Shown in pieces: positions 1 to 13,900 of a DNA stretch of 64,000 nucleotides (position 1 is its first letter; each line of letters begins with the position of its first letter). Made by a program: the position numbers and the translations under genes. The notes below the pieces were generated by a model. That model was not told the origin of the DNA. It saw only the letters and a list, made by a program, of their open reading frames with translations, and did not search any database. This stretch comes from Anthopleura xanthogrammica (taxonomy: Eukaryota; Cnidaria; Anthozoa; Actiniaria; Actiniidae): positions 16,057,457 through 16,121,456 of the forward strand of contig OZ025208.1 in the NCBI GenBank assembly GCA_964019055.1, read 5' to 3'.

Positions 1-1753
1 TTTTTTTAGTTCCAGTTTTTTATGATCATACCTTGCCGGAGCCCAAAGTCGTGAAGCTACGAAGTCAAGCGCTTGGTCTACTCTTCGAGTCATTTAGTTG
101 TCCTTTTAAGACGGTTATATTCTTACGGCTTGTATAGTGTAGATTTAGGTTATTTTATTTGAGCACTGTGTAGATTATTGTGACATTAATTATTTCATTT
201 CTGTTGCCAGGGTTTTTGTGGCATCATACTGCTATGTTGAATGGTATACAATGAAAATTTGTCGTAGTGAAAGCTTGGAGATTTGATTCAAATTAAAAGG
301 GAGCTGTTCAGCCAATCAGCGATCGACTGTTAATGTAAATGATAATGGTATTCTCTGACAGAATCTGACAGTACTTGTGGAGAAGGCAGAATGTAGGATT
401 TTAACTAAATAGAATTAAATCAGGAAAATCTATGGCTTAAAAACCATAATTTTGCACACAAAAAATAATTAAAAATCTCTTAGGGGAAAACCTAGCATAA
501 AAAAAAATCTTCAGAAATGATACAAAGGCCACAGAAAAAATCTAGCTCAAAAAGAATAACGATACAAAAATATCACACACAAAAAAGATAATTATTACTA
601 TATATTGATATAAATATCAAGATTATTATAATTATAAAAATATCCAGAATTAACCTTGACTTTGGCTTAAAAATAACAAGGAAAAAAATACACAAAAACC
701 TTATTAAAAATTGAAAATGCTTTGGAAACACTTACTCCTATAATGGAGCATTGTTGAAAATTTTAGAACGAAATGACTCAGAAAAGTGGCAGCTAGAAAC
801 ATTAAATTACTCGATATCGCAAATCTATCTTAAAAATACTGCAAGATGAGCTTGATATATTTCAAAGATGACAGGATAAGATCTTCTTTGTTGAATTATA
901 TTATTATTAACGTTGATGTTTTCAATTGAACCTGGAAGCAAGATGTAATTCAAAATAGACTGCTTCAATGTTATCAGCTCAAGCTCTTTTCAATTTCTTG
1001 TAATACATTTGTCAAAGATTATTTTTCTAATAACCTTTATAGGCAAATAAGAAAAAATGTTATGAATTGTCGAACACCTGGACAAAGAATAGCAATAATA
1101 CTAAATATTACTGCCAAAGTAAGTTTGGTTGTTCAAAATTTAATATTTTATAATGCTATCTGATATTACGAAGATTTGGTACCAGATAAGGTAGATTTCT
1201 ATATGCTATGAATTTTATTAAAGTCTGAAATTTTTGTAATCACTTTTCTTAATAGGATATTTTGAGTGTAAATGAATATGAAAAATAAGGAAATGAAGGA
1301 AAAAAATATTATAAAGATAAGAAAAAGAAAAATTAATGTAAAAAATAATTTGAAAAAAAAATGGGAAATCAGAATAAAATTTGATTTAAACTTTGAAAAA
1401 GTAATACGAATTAAGAAACAAAAAAGAAAAATAAATGAAAAAATTAAAACAGAAAATTAAAACAAAATGAATGAAGATAAAATTAAATTAAAAATCGTAA
1501 ATAAAAATGAGGATAAAAGAGAAAATATTTGCACACTTTACATCACAAGTGTTTTTCACTTCAAATCATCTTAAACTTTAAGAAAATGTAAGGTAAAAAT
1601 AACGTTCCTTGTTGCAATAAGATCAAGAAAAACTAGCAATTTAATTTAGATAAATGGATACAACACGGGTAAGATGGCCAACTATACATTATTTGAATTT
1701 TTGAATCGATGTAGAAAACTTAAGGAGCTTGATTTCACTCTCGCCGATTGTAC

Positions 1754-2156
1754 AGAACCCTTGCAGCACTTCGGAATGCAGCTCAATTTGGAGGACAAAA
1801 CAATAGGTTCTAATTCTCAGCCAGCTGATCTGTAATAGTGACGTAGGAATGACGTCACTGCAGAACTTAGGCGTCGTGAAGACTGTGAAAATTGACTTAT
1901 GAAAGTTTATATCTGAGATAAATCTAGATTTTCAGGAGAGATTTTTGATATGTTGTATGTATTGAATATGATATTCATTACTGAGTAATAAATAAAATAA
2001 AGAAATGACCGTTTCCGAAGTCTTCTGGCTACTAAGGATACACTTCAGTTTTGCAAATTTTCTCGATTCTGATTGGCTAATATTTTTACTCAAATCAGCT
2101 GGAAATTCAAATTCTCTTGTTTTGCTCTCCAAATTGAGCTGCTTTGACGTCACGGT
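1754..2156. mobile_element. MITE family A, interrupted copy
   Basis: The left arm (GAACCCTTGCAGCACTTCGG, GCAGCTCAATTTGGAGGACA) and the right arm at about 2,095-2,156 (CTCCAAATTGAGCTGCTTTG, ACGTCA) are inverted copies. About 290 bases separate them, bordered by CAGCTGAT/ATCAGCTG. It is longer than the other family A copies, so it may be a parent form or hold an insertion. Confidence 0.7.
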
Positions 2157-2962
2157 ATGTAGTTAGTTTGCAGTCTTTCCTAAGAGAATGAAATAACAAA
2201 TAACATGCCTGCAATGTTGGTTGATATTACAAAATAAACTGGTAAATGTAACTGATAAAATCAACCAAGATGGCCGCCATGAAAATAGCAACCGACTTAC
2301 AAGAAATTCCTTAAAAAAACATTAAAGAAAATGTAAGATAAGATTTCTTATCAATTTGATACTAAATTCAAATCTAGAAATAATAAAGTAATTCCAATTT
2401 TGGTCTATCAATATCGTGTCCTAAATTTACGACGAATTGAAATTCAATATGGCGGTCAGTAGGAAACCAAGATGGCGGATCGTTTTCGATTCGGACCTCA
2501 TTACCAATCCTCAAAAACCCTTCACGAAAATTTATTTTCTTTTGTAGTTCATTATTTTATAAATGGTTTCATCCCGAATACCTCGGAGTTTAAAACGTTT
2601 TCTTTTTCATTTTTAAGCAAAATTTTGCCTTCGTAATTGCTCTTGTACGTGAGATTTTGATCGATCAAAAGAACCAACCGCTCCGATCCCTACAGAGTAT
2701 TATTTTTGCACAGTTCATAAGAAGTAGATTTTTTTACAAGACGAAACACGTAAAAAAAGAATCAAATTGGCGCGCTTCGAAAAAGGAACCCAGGTAGCCA
2801 GATTCGTAGATTCGTTTTTTTCGGAGAATAATTTCAGAAATTCAAGCAGAAAAACAAAGGAAACATGTTGAGTACTTTGACCATAATCCACATCACGCAT
2901 GCGTATTGAAAATACAGCAACAAGAACAGATACATTTATATATCAGCAACAGATCCAATCCA

Positions 2963-3030
2963 CTTGGGCGTAATGTTCTCCCATTTCAGACCACGTGTCA
3001 TTCCCTTGAGTATGATTTCCTTGTAAGCAC
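2963..3030. mobile_element. MITE family D, single arm
   Basis: TTGGGCGTAATGTTCTCCCA then TTTCAGACCACGTGTCATTC: the best-preserved family D arm, without its partner. Confidence 0.65.
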
Positions 3031-3702
3031 GCGTGAAAAAATGAATATGGATGCAACTCAAACAAAGAAATCTATTGACAAGAGAATGAGACGAAATTGA
3101 GAAATGTGGATTGGATGTCCCATTACGAGCCTTGTGAATCTGACAGACAGACAGACAGACAGACAGACACAACAACGAGTAAAGAAGAAAGAATGGAGTC
3201 ATACTAACATGGTATTCTCAGCGTTCATTATTGCGTATAGACCGTGCCTGAGAGAGATGAAAGAGAGAAAGAAAGAAAGAGCAAAATAAAAACAAGAGTA
3301 TTAGCCAAGATTAGAATAAGAAAACCTTATAGATTAATAAAATAATAATAATATATAATATTATGTATCTTATATGTTTACATTTTTATGGTAAATAAAT
3401 ATTTAGTGAAGAAATACTTTAATTTGAAGATAAATAAATAAATTAAATTTAGCATAAAGTGTATCCTTAATTCTTATTTTTCAATAATATGATTAATAAT
3501 CAAAAATTTATTTTAAATTTATAATAAAAATTATTGATTGTTAATAAGTTATAATAATTAATAAAGTAGTTTTTAAGGGTAAGTTAAAAGTATGTTTTAA
3601 GAGTGTCCGTAATTTGGCGGGAAAATGATCACGTGACTTGTTGCATAAGAATAATGAATATATATGTATAATATTTGTATTTTTTTTTTTTTTTGCGCTA
3701 AC

Positions 3703-3856
3703 CTGCCACTTTCACTGCTAGCAATAGAACCCGGTAAACTGTTCATGCTTCCACTACGATCACTGTCAGCGATGGACGACGATCGACTGCTTCTACCGCT
3801 ACCACCATAATTCTCGTTTCGCATAACTTGACGGCCGGAAGTCTTTAGAAACCCGC
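3703..3856 (-). CDS. RIMS: RIM exon 18: Ser-rich linker before C2B, last exon in the window
   Basis: Encodes GGFLKTSGRQVMRNENYGGS, followed by RSSRSSSIADSDRSGSMNSL and SIASSESG. This resembles the Ser-rich stretch that precedes C2B. The donor is CAG|GTTAGC (phase 2), less than ideal. No following exon is recognisable in 1-3,702, so the gene continues off the left edge. Confidence 0.83.
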
Positions 3857-5944
3857 CTGTAGACAAGACAGCAAGATTGTTTAAACTGCCAGACGTGTTT
3901 TGGTCTAATGGCAGTTTTCCTGAGGAAAGAGACGATGTGAACCAGTCAGTTGTCGGTGGCAGTTAATTGGCTTACCTTGATTTACAGCTATCAATCATGT
4001 TACGCCCTTACTTGGGATTTCTATCTACTTACATTACTAAATTGATCCAATATACATCTATGTATATATATTAGAAAACCAAAGACTCATTCGTTCCAAT
4101 GAAAATTTTTAGTTATTTGAACGATTCAATGTTCACCTTAAACAAATTTTTGATTAGTCGGCTATGATGTAATGAGCTATAAATAAATCCAAATTTCCGC
4201 GGTGTTTTTCCGTTATTTTCTTCCCTTGCGCCAAAATATTTAATTGTGATGCCAGACGACAGCAAATCTTGCCAAGAATCATTGAAGATCGCTAATTCAG
4301 ATAGGATTTAACAGCAGACAATCACTTGAAGATCTCAAGATTTTAAGACAGATTTGTCAAGATTGAAGGAAATGTTTTTAGTTTTGAAAGATAATTATAA
4401 ATCTATCAGTGAGAAAAGATTTGGTTATTGTTTTTAAAAGTATTTCTGTTCAGAATTAGCTTGTTAAAGAACACTCACTCACCTTTAGTTCGTTTAACCC
4501 ACTTGGTAACCCTTAGTTACGAGTTTATATGTTTACAAACAACAAGAAAAGTAAGGAGAACATTCTCACAATACAGATTGGTTAGCAAGACACAAGATTC
4601 GTGTTCATCAATGAATAGGAAAAATTATAATACTCAAGGATTAAAAAACATTTCAGTAGTATTTTAAGTGTTCGTCATTAAATGAAAAAGAAAAATGAAG
4701 AGTGAAAAAAAGGAAAAATGGGAATGGAAGATTAGAGGAAAATAATAGGGTGAGATGGCATGAGAAAAGTGAGGCTGTAATTTTGAGCATGTTATTTTTA
4801 CATTGGAGGTGTTAACCCGTTTTTAAAGTTTAAACATTGTCAAATTGTTTTAATTTATTTAAGCCGGCAAGAGCTGTTGAGTGTATCTCAGAGCAAATGA
4901 GTGAAGCAAAGCCAAGCTAATGAGAGGAATTTGTGAAAATAGGTCGCATGGAAGTTAAAATGAAATGAAGTTAGCACCTTCGCAGGACGCACAGGAAAAC
5001 CAGCTCATAAAAATTGCAGCAACTTAAAATGTTCTAGGAATGGAATTTACAAGTCATGTGACTATTTCCCGCCATCTTCGATCGTACATGAACATAGAAA
5101 TTACTAGAAACCTAGGTGTGTATACTATGGTGGATTCGAATTTTCTGCAATACTTAAGGCGGGAAATAGTCATCACGTGACCTGTTATTGAATACAAGCA
5201 ATAGACCCATTGCAGCACGTCGGGATGCAGCTCAATTTGGAGGACAAAACAATAGGTTCCAATTCTCAGGGATTGAAATTCTTTTGTTTCGTCTTCCAAA
5301 TTGAGCTGCTTTGACGTCACGTGCAAGGGGTTTATACAAGCAATAGAGCGGTTTCAAGTCTGCGCAGACGAAAAATGAATGGATAATGGGAAAAAATAAA
5401 GTCGGATGTGAAGCCAGTTGCAGTTGACGTACCATTGGGTATTCGTTCTCCTCCCTCTGCTGTTGGTAGATAAGTGATACTAGCACTCTTGCCTGTCTGC
5501 ACAAGAGGGATAGGGCTGGCTGATGGCATTGGGCTGCGCTGACCATCCTGTTCTATTGTAGGGATCATGCTAGTGCTGTTGCGCCGCTGCCGAGGTGCAC
5601 CCCGGGATGCTATGAGGGACACAAGCACCGAGAATATTTATGAGAAATAATGGGATGAATGGATGGTGGGAAATGTGGGACATAGTACTACTCTTCAATG
5701 GTATGGTAACAAACAAGGCAGACATTAAAGGAAAGAAAGAAACGATCAAAGAAAGAAAGAAACTGGAAGGAAGGTAGGAAGGAAGGAAGGAAGGAAAGTA
5801 ATGAAGAAAAGAAGAAAGATAAGAACATAAAGCTAGAAAAAATGAAACGACTGAGAAAGAAAGCTGGAAAGAAAAGGAAGGAAGGAAAGATCTCATATTT
5901 CTCCCAAATGCAGGCAAGATAAAATAAGAGATAAAGCATGCGTA

Positions 5945-6015
<71 letters not shown>

Positions 6016-7887
6016 TTAGACAGACAGACAGACAGACAGACATGATATTAGACACATGGTTTACAGTATAATAAACGACAAGAGAAGAACAGTATGCCAT
6101 AACATAAACATTCCAAGACCGTGGATTGTTGTTTTGCAAAAAGAATACTGAAAAGAACTCAAATTGAAATTTGACAGATCGTATAAACACAACAGAAAGA
6201 CAAGAAAAGAAGTAGCAACACCATACTGATCATGTGAAAGAGTAAATAACCATGGTGATATGATGAATGTAACCATGGTGATGTGGTAAGTGTCATGGTG
6301 ATGTGATGAGCGTAACTATGGTGAGTGACATGGTTATGTGATAAGAGTGTAACCATGGTGATTCGGTGGGTGTCATGGTGATGTCATAAGTGTAACCATA
6401 GTGATGTGATAAGTAACCATGGTGATGTAGTGAGTGTCATGATGATGTGCTAAGTGTAACGTAACCTCGGTGACGTGATGAGTGTCATTGTGATGTGACA
6501 AGTGTAACCATGGTGATGTGATGGCAGAGATACATTGCTTATCATGACAGCATGGGTTACTTTAGTTTAGCTTTTACTATTATAGATTAAACATGAATTA
6601 AAATAAGGTTTAAACTTTAAAAAATAATCCGTGTATAATGTTCAACGAAAAGAACGAGTCATGTGACGAACAAGAGGAACGCCACGCGTTGCGTCAATTT
6701 TGATTTTAACGAAAGTCCCCTTCACAGTGAGACCTGAGATGACCTTGCAATGATAGAGACATGTGAATAATTGTCCAAGGTGTTAAAAAAGGTCTCTATC
6801 ATTGCACGGTCACCTCATGTCTCACTTTGCTGCAAAGGCACAGCTACCTTTCAAGATGGCGCAGGGAACTGTGAAGGGGATCATTGTAAATATAACAAGC
6901 TAGACGTGTTAACGTGAAGTATAAGCATGCAAAGTTAAAAGTGAAAAGTGCAACTCACAGTACAGAGCTCTGTGACTGTCATAAGGGACGACATCACGTG
7001 GATAATCAGAAGAGTACATGCGGTCTAGAAGAGATTAGATTAGAATATGAAGTGAATGAAAGGGAAATGGAATATCAAAAGATAGTGGGAATAAGAATAG
7101 TGGGAATAAGAAAAGCGGAATGGGAGAATTGTGCATGAATGCGTAGAAAAAGAAAGCATTTTGATGGAGCATATTTGACATTTAATTTTTAAATATTTTC
7201 AAAAAACATTTGATAAATTTTTAGTATTTTTAAGAAATTGTCAATTTATTAATAATTTTTAATATTATATAATAGTTTATCAGTACCTTGTGGGGGCATC
7301 ATCATGTGAGGTGGTGGACCAATCGCTTGCCTGGGATGGGACACTGGTGACATTCGAGGAGAGTGACGCCCAGGCCTCGGTGATATCGCGGTGTCATATG
7401 GCATATCTCCGTACACGTGATCAGGCGCCTGACCGTATCCCACCCTGCCTCGCGACCCGCCTATCACTAGCTTTGCTTTGTCTAAATCCATTTCTTTTAA
7501 CTTCTGCTTCGCCGCGCGGGCTCGTTCCTCTTCGTCTGGTGTTTTAGGGGGAAATAATTTTAGTATTTAATATTGGATTATGAATTGATATCCAAACGAC
7601 CAGTGATGCGTTTAATAAAGTTATAGTAATGCGTATGGCGAGAGCTCAACAGAATTTTTTAAGAAAAAGAAGAAGAAAAATAGTGTTAGCAGTTTAAGTA
7701 ATGCGAACAAGATTATCAACAGCATGAATACGCCATCATCGTCATCCTCCTCATAATCACCAAGTAACATCATCAACAACAACCACGCTAACAAAGAGAC
7801 TAACAGCACCACTACCCAGACCAAAAGCAGTAACAGCAACAGCAACGACAGCAGCAGCAGCAGCAACAGCAGCAACAACAACAGCAA

Positions 7888-7919
<32 letters not shown>

Positions 7920-10900
7920 ACAACAGCAGCAACAACAACAGCAAGAACAGCAGCAGCAACAACAACAGCACCAGCAGCCAACAACAGCAGCGACAGCAGT
8001 AACAACAGCAACAACAGCAGCAAGAACAGCAACAGCAGCCACAACGGCAACAACCAACATAAATACAAGTAGGATGGAGATAAACATAGATAATATTATA
8101 TAAAGATAAGCATAAATAAATAAATATAATAAGTAGTTATTAGTTAGTTTTTGTCTATTTATAGGAGTGATAATTAATTCATTATATATTATTTTTTTTA
8201 ATGGAATGCGCAAAAGTTAATGTAAGTATTAGACTTCTATTATCCATTCTAAACACCACATTATCTATTTCTAAATACAATCAAATCAAATCAGTAGTTG
8301 TTTTTTTTAAGGAGGAAATAAGAAATAGTTAATTGAACAGGGGGAGAGAAAAATGTACATATTTACAAGACTAGTTTATACAAGTAATATAAGTTAATAA
8401 TTGTAGGGGAAAACATGGGAATAAGAAGGAACTGCGTTTAAAAAGAAGAAAGTTATAAAATTTAAACACAAAATAATCTAGAATAGGAAACACAGCTTAA
8501 ACTAAAGCGTAGTTATTCAGCATTATTGCTAGCTCTCGCCAAATGCATTGAAAATAACCTTGTAATATTATAGATAGTGTGTTAATATTTCGCAGTTAAA
8601 ATCAATTGGAAGTATCAGAACTTTTGTTATGTTTGTAGGAGCTTTTACTTTATCCCTTTTAAAAAGTGTCAGTACCTTTCTACGTTATCAATAGGTTAGA
8701 TTGGAAAGACAATTCGTTATTTTTTTTTATCCTATATTAAGTTTTTATTTCTTATCAGTTATTTTTCATCGAGTGTGTCAGAGAGATTTTATAACATGGA
8801 ATGAACGTGCGCGTGTCGAATTGGCGGGAAAAATTTGCCCTGATTTTCTATCAACGCGCGCGTGTGTCAAAAGCGCGGGAAAATTTAGCTCAAATGTCTG
8901 AGATTTTTTCAAGGACTCTAGCATAAGTTATTTAATCAAACGAATGCTATAAATCTCTCTATCACATTATCTCCTTTAAGATAAGCATTTTTACTGACGT
9001 CCATTAATGTTAAACATTGCCGGCTTGTGTTAGTCGCTCCCAGACCCTGCTCAATTTAAGAACAAGGGTCTTAAAGCTTGAATGATCGAATCAACCAGTT
9101 ACATTCGACTAGCCATTAGCGAGACGAAAATATCTTAAAAAGTTAGAATGCATAAGAAAAGACTAGAGTTTTGACGTCATATTAGTAGGAAAGTAACTAT
9201 AGTGATGGCAAAAGAAAAATACAAGACGAGAAGTATTTTAGAGATTAGAAAACAAAAAAACAGAGAATTTTATATTGTCTGCGCAAATGTAAATATTGAA
9301 TCAAAGTTTATGTATGTGTAAGGGGATGGAGGTTTCACATTGACTTTTCAAATGCCAAAAGACCGAAATAGGGTTAGGGTACAACATTTGTATTCTGCAA
9401 GTAAAACAAGGTAACCAAATTGAAACACAAACTAAGAGCAGGAAAATCGAATGTGGAGAAACACTTAAATGGCTTCTTGTGAGAACCAATCAAAGAGTAC
9501 CTCGTTTTAAGTAGCAGTTTGAAGTTCAATGAAAGCCTATAACTGTTTGAAATACAATTGTTTGAAATTTAGTCCTCCATCTCCCCTACTTACATAACAT
9601 GAAGAAAGTTGTCCGAGATATGAATATTATTGGAATATCCGACTTGGTAATACCAACGAAATTTTGAAATGTCTGTGAATATCTGTGAAATTTTGAAATT
9701 TCTCACTGAACATGCGCAGACTGAAAACTGAATTGAATGATTTCGAATTCGTGGTCAGCTGTAAAATTCTCAAAAATAACACAAAAAATCGGAAAAAAAA
9801 TGATATTGAACGAAACTGAATAAATTTCAAAACAAAAAGAATGTATTAATGATTCGAATGGTTAACTTGCAAAACATGCAAAAATAAACGGTTATTAAGT
9901 TACTAAAAATTCGCCGATGAAAACTGAGAAAATGGAGTTTTGAGCACTTTACTTTTGTGGAATGTAATTTATTTCTCTTTTCCTAGGAAAACAATTCAAT
10001 TAATTGACACACATTTAGAAAAACATAAATTCATCCGATATATGTAACTACTTTTTTTGTAATTTCAGGTTCTAAAATTCGAAGGAAGACTTGGGAACGA
10101 ACTTTTCCCGCATGGAATTGTGGGACTTTATTTGAAAAACAAGAAAATTCCAACAATTCTATTCGACACGAGTTCATTTCCTGTTTTCCAAGAATTTTGA
10201 AAGAAAGAAAGAAAGGTTCCATGCACTATTTTACATTTAATTGTAAAAACTGTAAAAACAAGAAAAAAATCGAAACTGCTAAAAAAGAGAGAAAAATTCA
10301 AATTTCTTTTTACATGCCTTATATTTTCAGCAATTAAGTTTTGACTGACGTATTATAAACTTCTGAGAATTACATTCTCGTGCTTTTGATTTAAAACGTG
10401 CTTGTGAAAATCATTTTAAATGCTTTCTAAGCCATCCCTTGTAGAGACCCCTTTCACGTGACGTCAAAACAGCTCAGTTTGGAAGACAAAACAAAAGAAT
10501 TTCAATCTCTTGAGAATTTGAACCTATTGTTTTGTCTTCCAAATTGAGCTGCATTCCGACGTGCTGCACTGAAGGGGTCTTTTACTATAGGTTTTGTTTG
10601 ACTATAGCTTTGAACAAGGCGCCAGCGCTTCAGTAGCTAAAGCAAAACATGACCTATAGTATCAAGGGAATTCTGTAGTCTCTTTTTCCAAGAGATTAAA
10701 AAGAGAAAAAGAAGAGTTTCAACGAGACCCAGGAAAACTGGGAACGAGATTAATCGACCGAAATCGGTAATGCGCATGCGCCGAGGCGTCTAAACGGAAG
10801 AGTTTGTAACGAGATTTCTTGGCTAAAATTCGAGCAATACTTACGAAAAAAATTCGAATCAAATCTTCAAATTAAAACTGTTATTGTGTTAAGCTTTAAA

Positions 10901-13900
10901 TAAAGGGAAATTAAAGAAGCCCTACTTTTTGGATTGGATTTTTAGAGTAATTTTGTTAAAACATTTAGACACGAGAATCTTCTTATATTCTTTTTAAAAG
11001 TATTGGAAAGAGAGACGAATTAAGAGTAATTTAGTTCGTGCTGGTGCAAAAAGTGCGCGAAGAAAGAAAGAAATAGTGCAATCAAGCCTCGTGGCGATGA
11101 GGAAGACTTGTTCTTAGTGACGAGTTGTCAAGAATGATTTGTAATATGAATCTTCGTACGATTATGACGACGTCAAAATGAAATTCGTTTTATGAAAATG
11201 AAAATAAAGAAATTGAATGTCAATGTTTTTTTTTTGTAATTCTGTCTGAATCAAAATTGATTGCTCCAATGTCAATCATATCATGTTCCTCTAAACAAAT
11301 GTCCAGTCGGAGCGCCGATCGCGGCCGTATGGTCTCCAGGTCGAGATATTCCATTAATCTTCAAGTCCCCGTTCTATGTTAGCCTAGTTAACACGTCAGC
11401 ACTCAATACGTCATCACCTTATACGTCATAGTAGTACAGTCGCTTACCCATTGGTTCTTTTCCATGTGGTAATTGCGGTAACGCCCGGGTCTTTTTCTGC
11501 CCTGGGCCATAGACCGGGGACGTACGACCCAAAGGGTACTGCCCCGGCATTGAGTGATAACCATGATGCATTACGGGTGACATGCCAGGTGACATGCGCC
11601 CGTCAGTCGGACGTCCAAGTCCCGGATGTTGAATGGATCTAAGCTGTAACTGTTGCGTTCTGTTGTGGTCAGCAGCTGTATAAGGATAAGAAGTGCCATG
11701 CGTTGTGGTCGTTGTTGACATATGGTATTGCGGTCCGGTGTGAGCTTAGAGTTAAAGTTACAGGTAGGAAGGTTAGAGGAGGGAGGAAGATAGAGGAACA
11801 GAATCGTACATGCATCTTCGATTAGAGATACTAGGTGACTAGATACGAAGGGAGTTTAATTTAACAGATCATTTTACGTGTTGTAGAGCGAAATTAAATG
11901 GGATATTTATTAAACTAATTTAGTAGTTTTAAATAAATAAATCCATGCTTTGAATCTAATATAAAGTTAATAATCATTAACGTAATATCTAAATCAATAA
12001 TGAAGTTAGCCGTGTTTAGGTGTTATTCTTTTTATCTTTTGTAGCCATTAGATTTTCAACGCCGGACTATTTTCATCAATTTGTTTTTAGGCGGGTTTTT
12101 CGTAAGGCAGACACAAATGACCTTGAACACCCGTTTTTTTCTCGAGATATTTATTCAACATTTAAGTTTAGTTTGGATATGAATATTCTACAAAATGTTT
12201 AAGAGTTTTGCTCAAAGATCTTTATAGAATCACATTACAAAGAGTAGAGATAGATAAGATAGACACATAGATACAAACAGACGATGGGTAGAAAAGCAAG
12301 AGGCGTTATTTAGTTTACAAGAGAACAATAGAGAAGCAAACAGCCTAATGGTGATGTTTACTCATTCGTCAGCCTCGATCTCGATCACGTGTTACCTAGC
12401 TAGATTAGGTCCTTAGTTATTCTATAGGTAACCAATACCATAAATTTGTAAATATAGATTTATAATTATTACTAAAGCTTTTTGGGGATGAATCAATATT
12501 ATTGTATTGATATTGTGACGTCATTCACGTTAACAATAATCTAACTGCGCATGCGCGGAAAAGCACCGACAAGTATTTGAGTAAAATGCTTGCCAACTTT
12601 CCAAACTTTTTTGTGTTTTTTTTCCCGTTTACCACATCTTGGAGAGATGTAGAAATAGTACACAGTGTAAGAATTAGGCACTGCAGGCTGAATGAGAAAA
12701 CATCTGCACAATAGCATTAATATTATTTTAACTTTTTAACAACAATAACAACTACAAAGTTGAAGAAACACGGACACAGATAGAACTTAGTTTAGTTTAA
12801 CAGATTTGATGAAGAAATCGAAGAAAGAGAAAGAGAAAAACTTACACATAAGAAAATTATAAAAGAGTTAAAAAATTCGAGGTCTTGTTCGACGAGACTG
12901 AACGAAATAAAAAGCACAATCTTGAATAAAGGGCGAAGCAAAAACGAAACAAAAAATCGAAATCAAACGGAAATGAAGTCGTTCGTTGCCATTTTCAAAA
13001 CAAGATAAAATGTGTTTAAATCAAAGCGGGAAAAAAACCCGAGAAAAATGATAGTTTTTCCCTAAATTTGTCGCGAGACAACAAAAAGCCAACGTTCTAA
13101 CGTTTCAGTTTGTCTAAATTAAAAAAATATATATTGTACAAAGACGAAAATTATTCGAATATCAGTCCGAACGACTAACTAACTTTTTATCATACGAAAG
13201 TTCTGAATAGAATGAAAGCCAAAAGTTCTGAAAAGATGATATGAAAGCCGCTATTACGAGCATCAACAACTGGCTATTATTTATTAAAATTGTTTACGTG
13301 GTCTCTGTGTTGAAAAAATAAATAAAAGTCAACCAGTCTTTCTCGGTTCGAATTATGCACAGGCATCCCAAAAGGAATTTTGTGCCAGTTCTTCGTGCGC
13401 GCGCAAGGCAACCGAAAAAATTGATAATTCTATGAGAACTTAACTATCAAATATTATTATTAATAATTATCATACATAATCACAATCGTCAAAGGATTGG
13501 ATTTGCCCCCAGTAGTTTAGGTTACCTGGTACAATCTGTTGGTTATACGCGTTCGGAGGACTATCCCGGTGTATACGATCACTGTCTGGTCCGGCATAAC
13601 TGCTGCCCTGTGATCCGGGTATCATGCCATTGGGTGCCGGGTATCGCATTGAATCGTCTTCGTAATCACTGCCGTAACCTGTTGGTGGAAAAGGGATAAG
13701 ATTAATGATTATTTAGGTAAATTAATGTTCAAGACAAAATAACATTTTGTTGTCAAAATTTAAAATTATTTATTTCTACTTGGATTAAAAATTTTGTTTT
13801 TGTGCCCCTTAATGCAGCTATGCTTACAAAAGTTAAGAAAGGTAAAGTATCTATATTTAACGTCGGTAGTCCCTCCACGTACTGTTGAAATTCAACTGCG

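Larger units (their letters stand above)
1..3702. other. Part of a RIM intron: AT-rich, repeats, no exon recognised
   Basis: About 3.7 kb downstream of RIM exon 18. It is strongly AT-rich, with an A-rich purine tract at about 1,260-1,480 whose lysine-rich frame is compositional. It holds one large foldback element (1,754-2,156), a fragment of the CCTTGGGCGTAAT family (2,963-3,030), a short GACA run (3,143-3,168) and a purine microsatellite near 3,250. I see no C2B coding sequence. Confidence 0.6.

Noticed and set aside
33..85. A possible RIM exon at the left edge with an AAG|GTATGA donor
   Set aside because: The open stretch is short, no pyrimidine tract precedes it, and the peptide (DFVASRLWAPA) does not resemble RIM.
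1272..1460. 62-residue lysine-rich open frame
   Set aside because: Adenine-rich tract inside a RIM intron; no splice support and no similarity.
5570..6190. 206-residue frame rich in SVCLSVCL
   Set aside because: Translation of the CAGA microsatellite and purine tract; only the piece at 5,570-5,609 overlaps a RIM exon, in another frame.
7621..8213. Polyleucine, polyvaline/alanine and polycysteine open frames
   Set aside because: Three frames of one CAG/CAA microsatellite; no splice or domain evidence.
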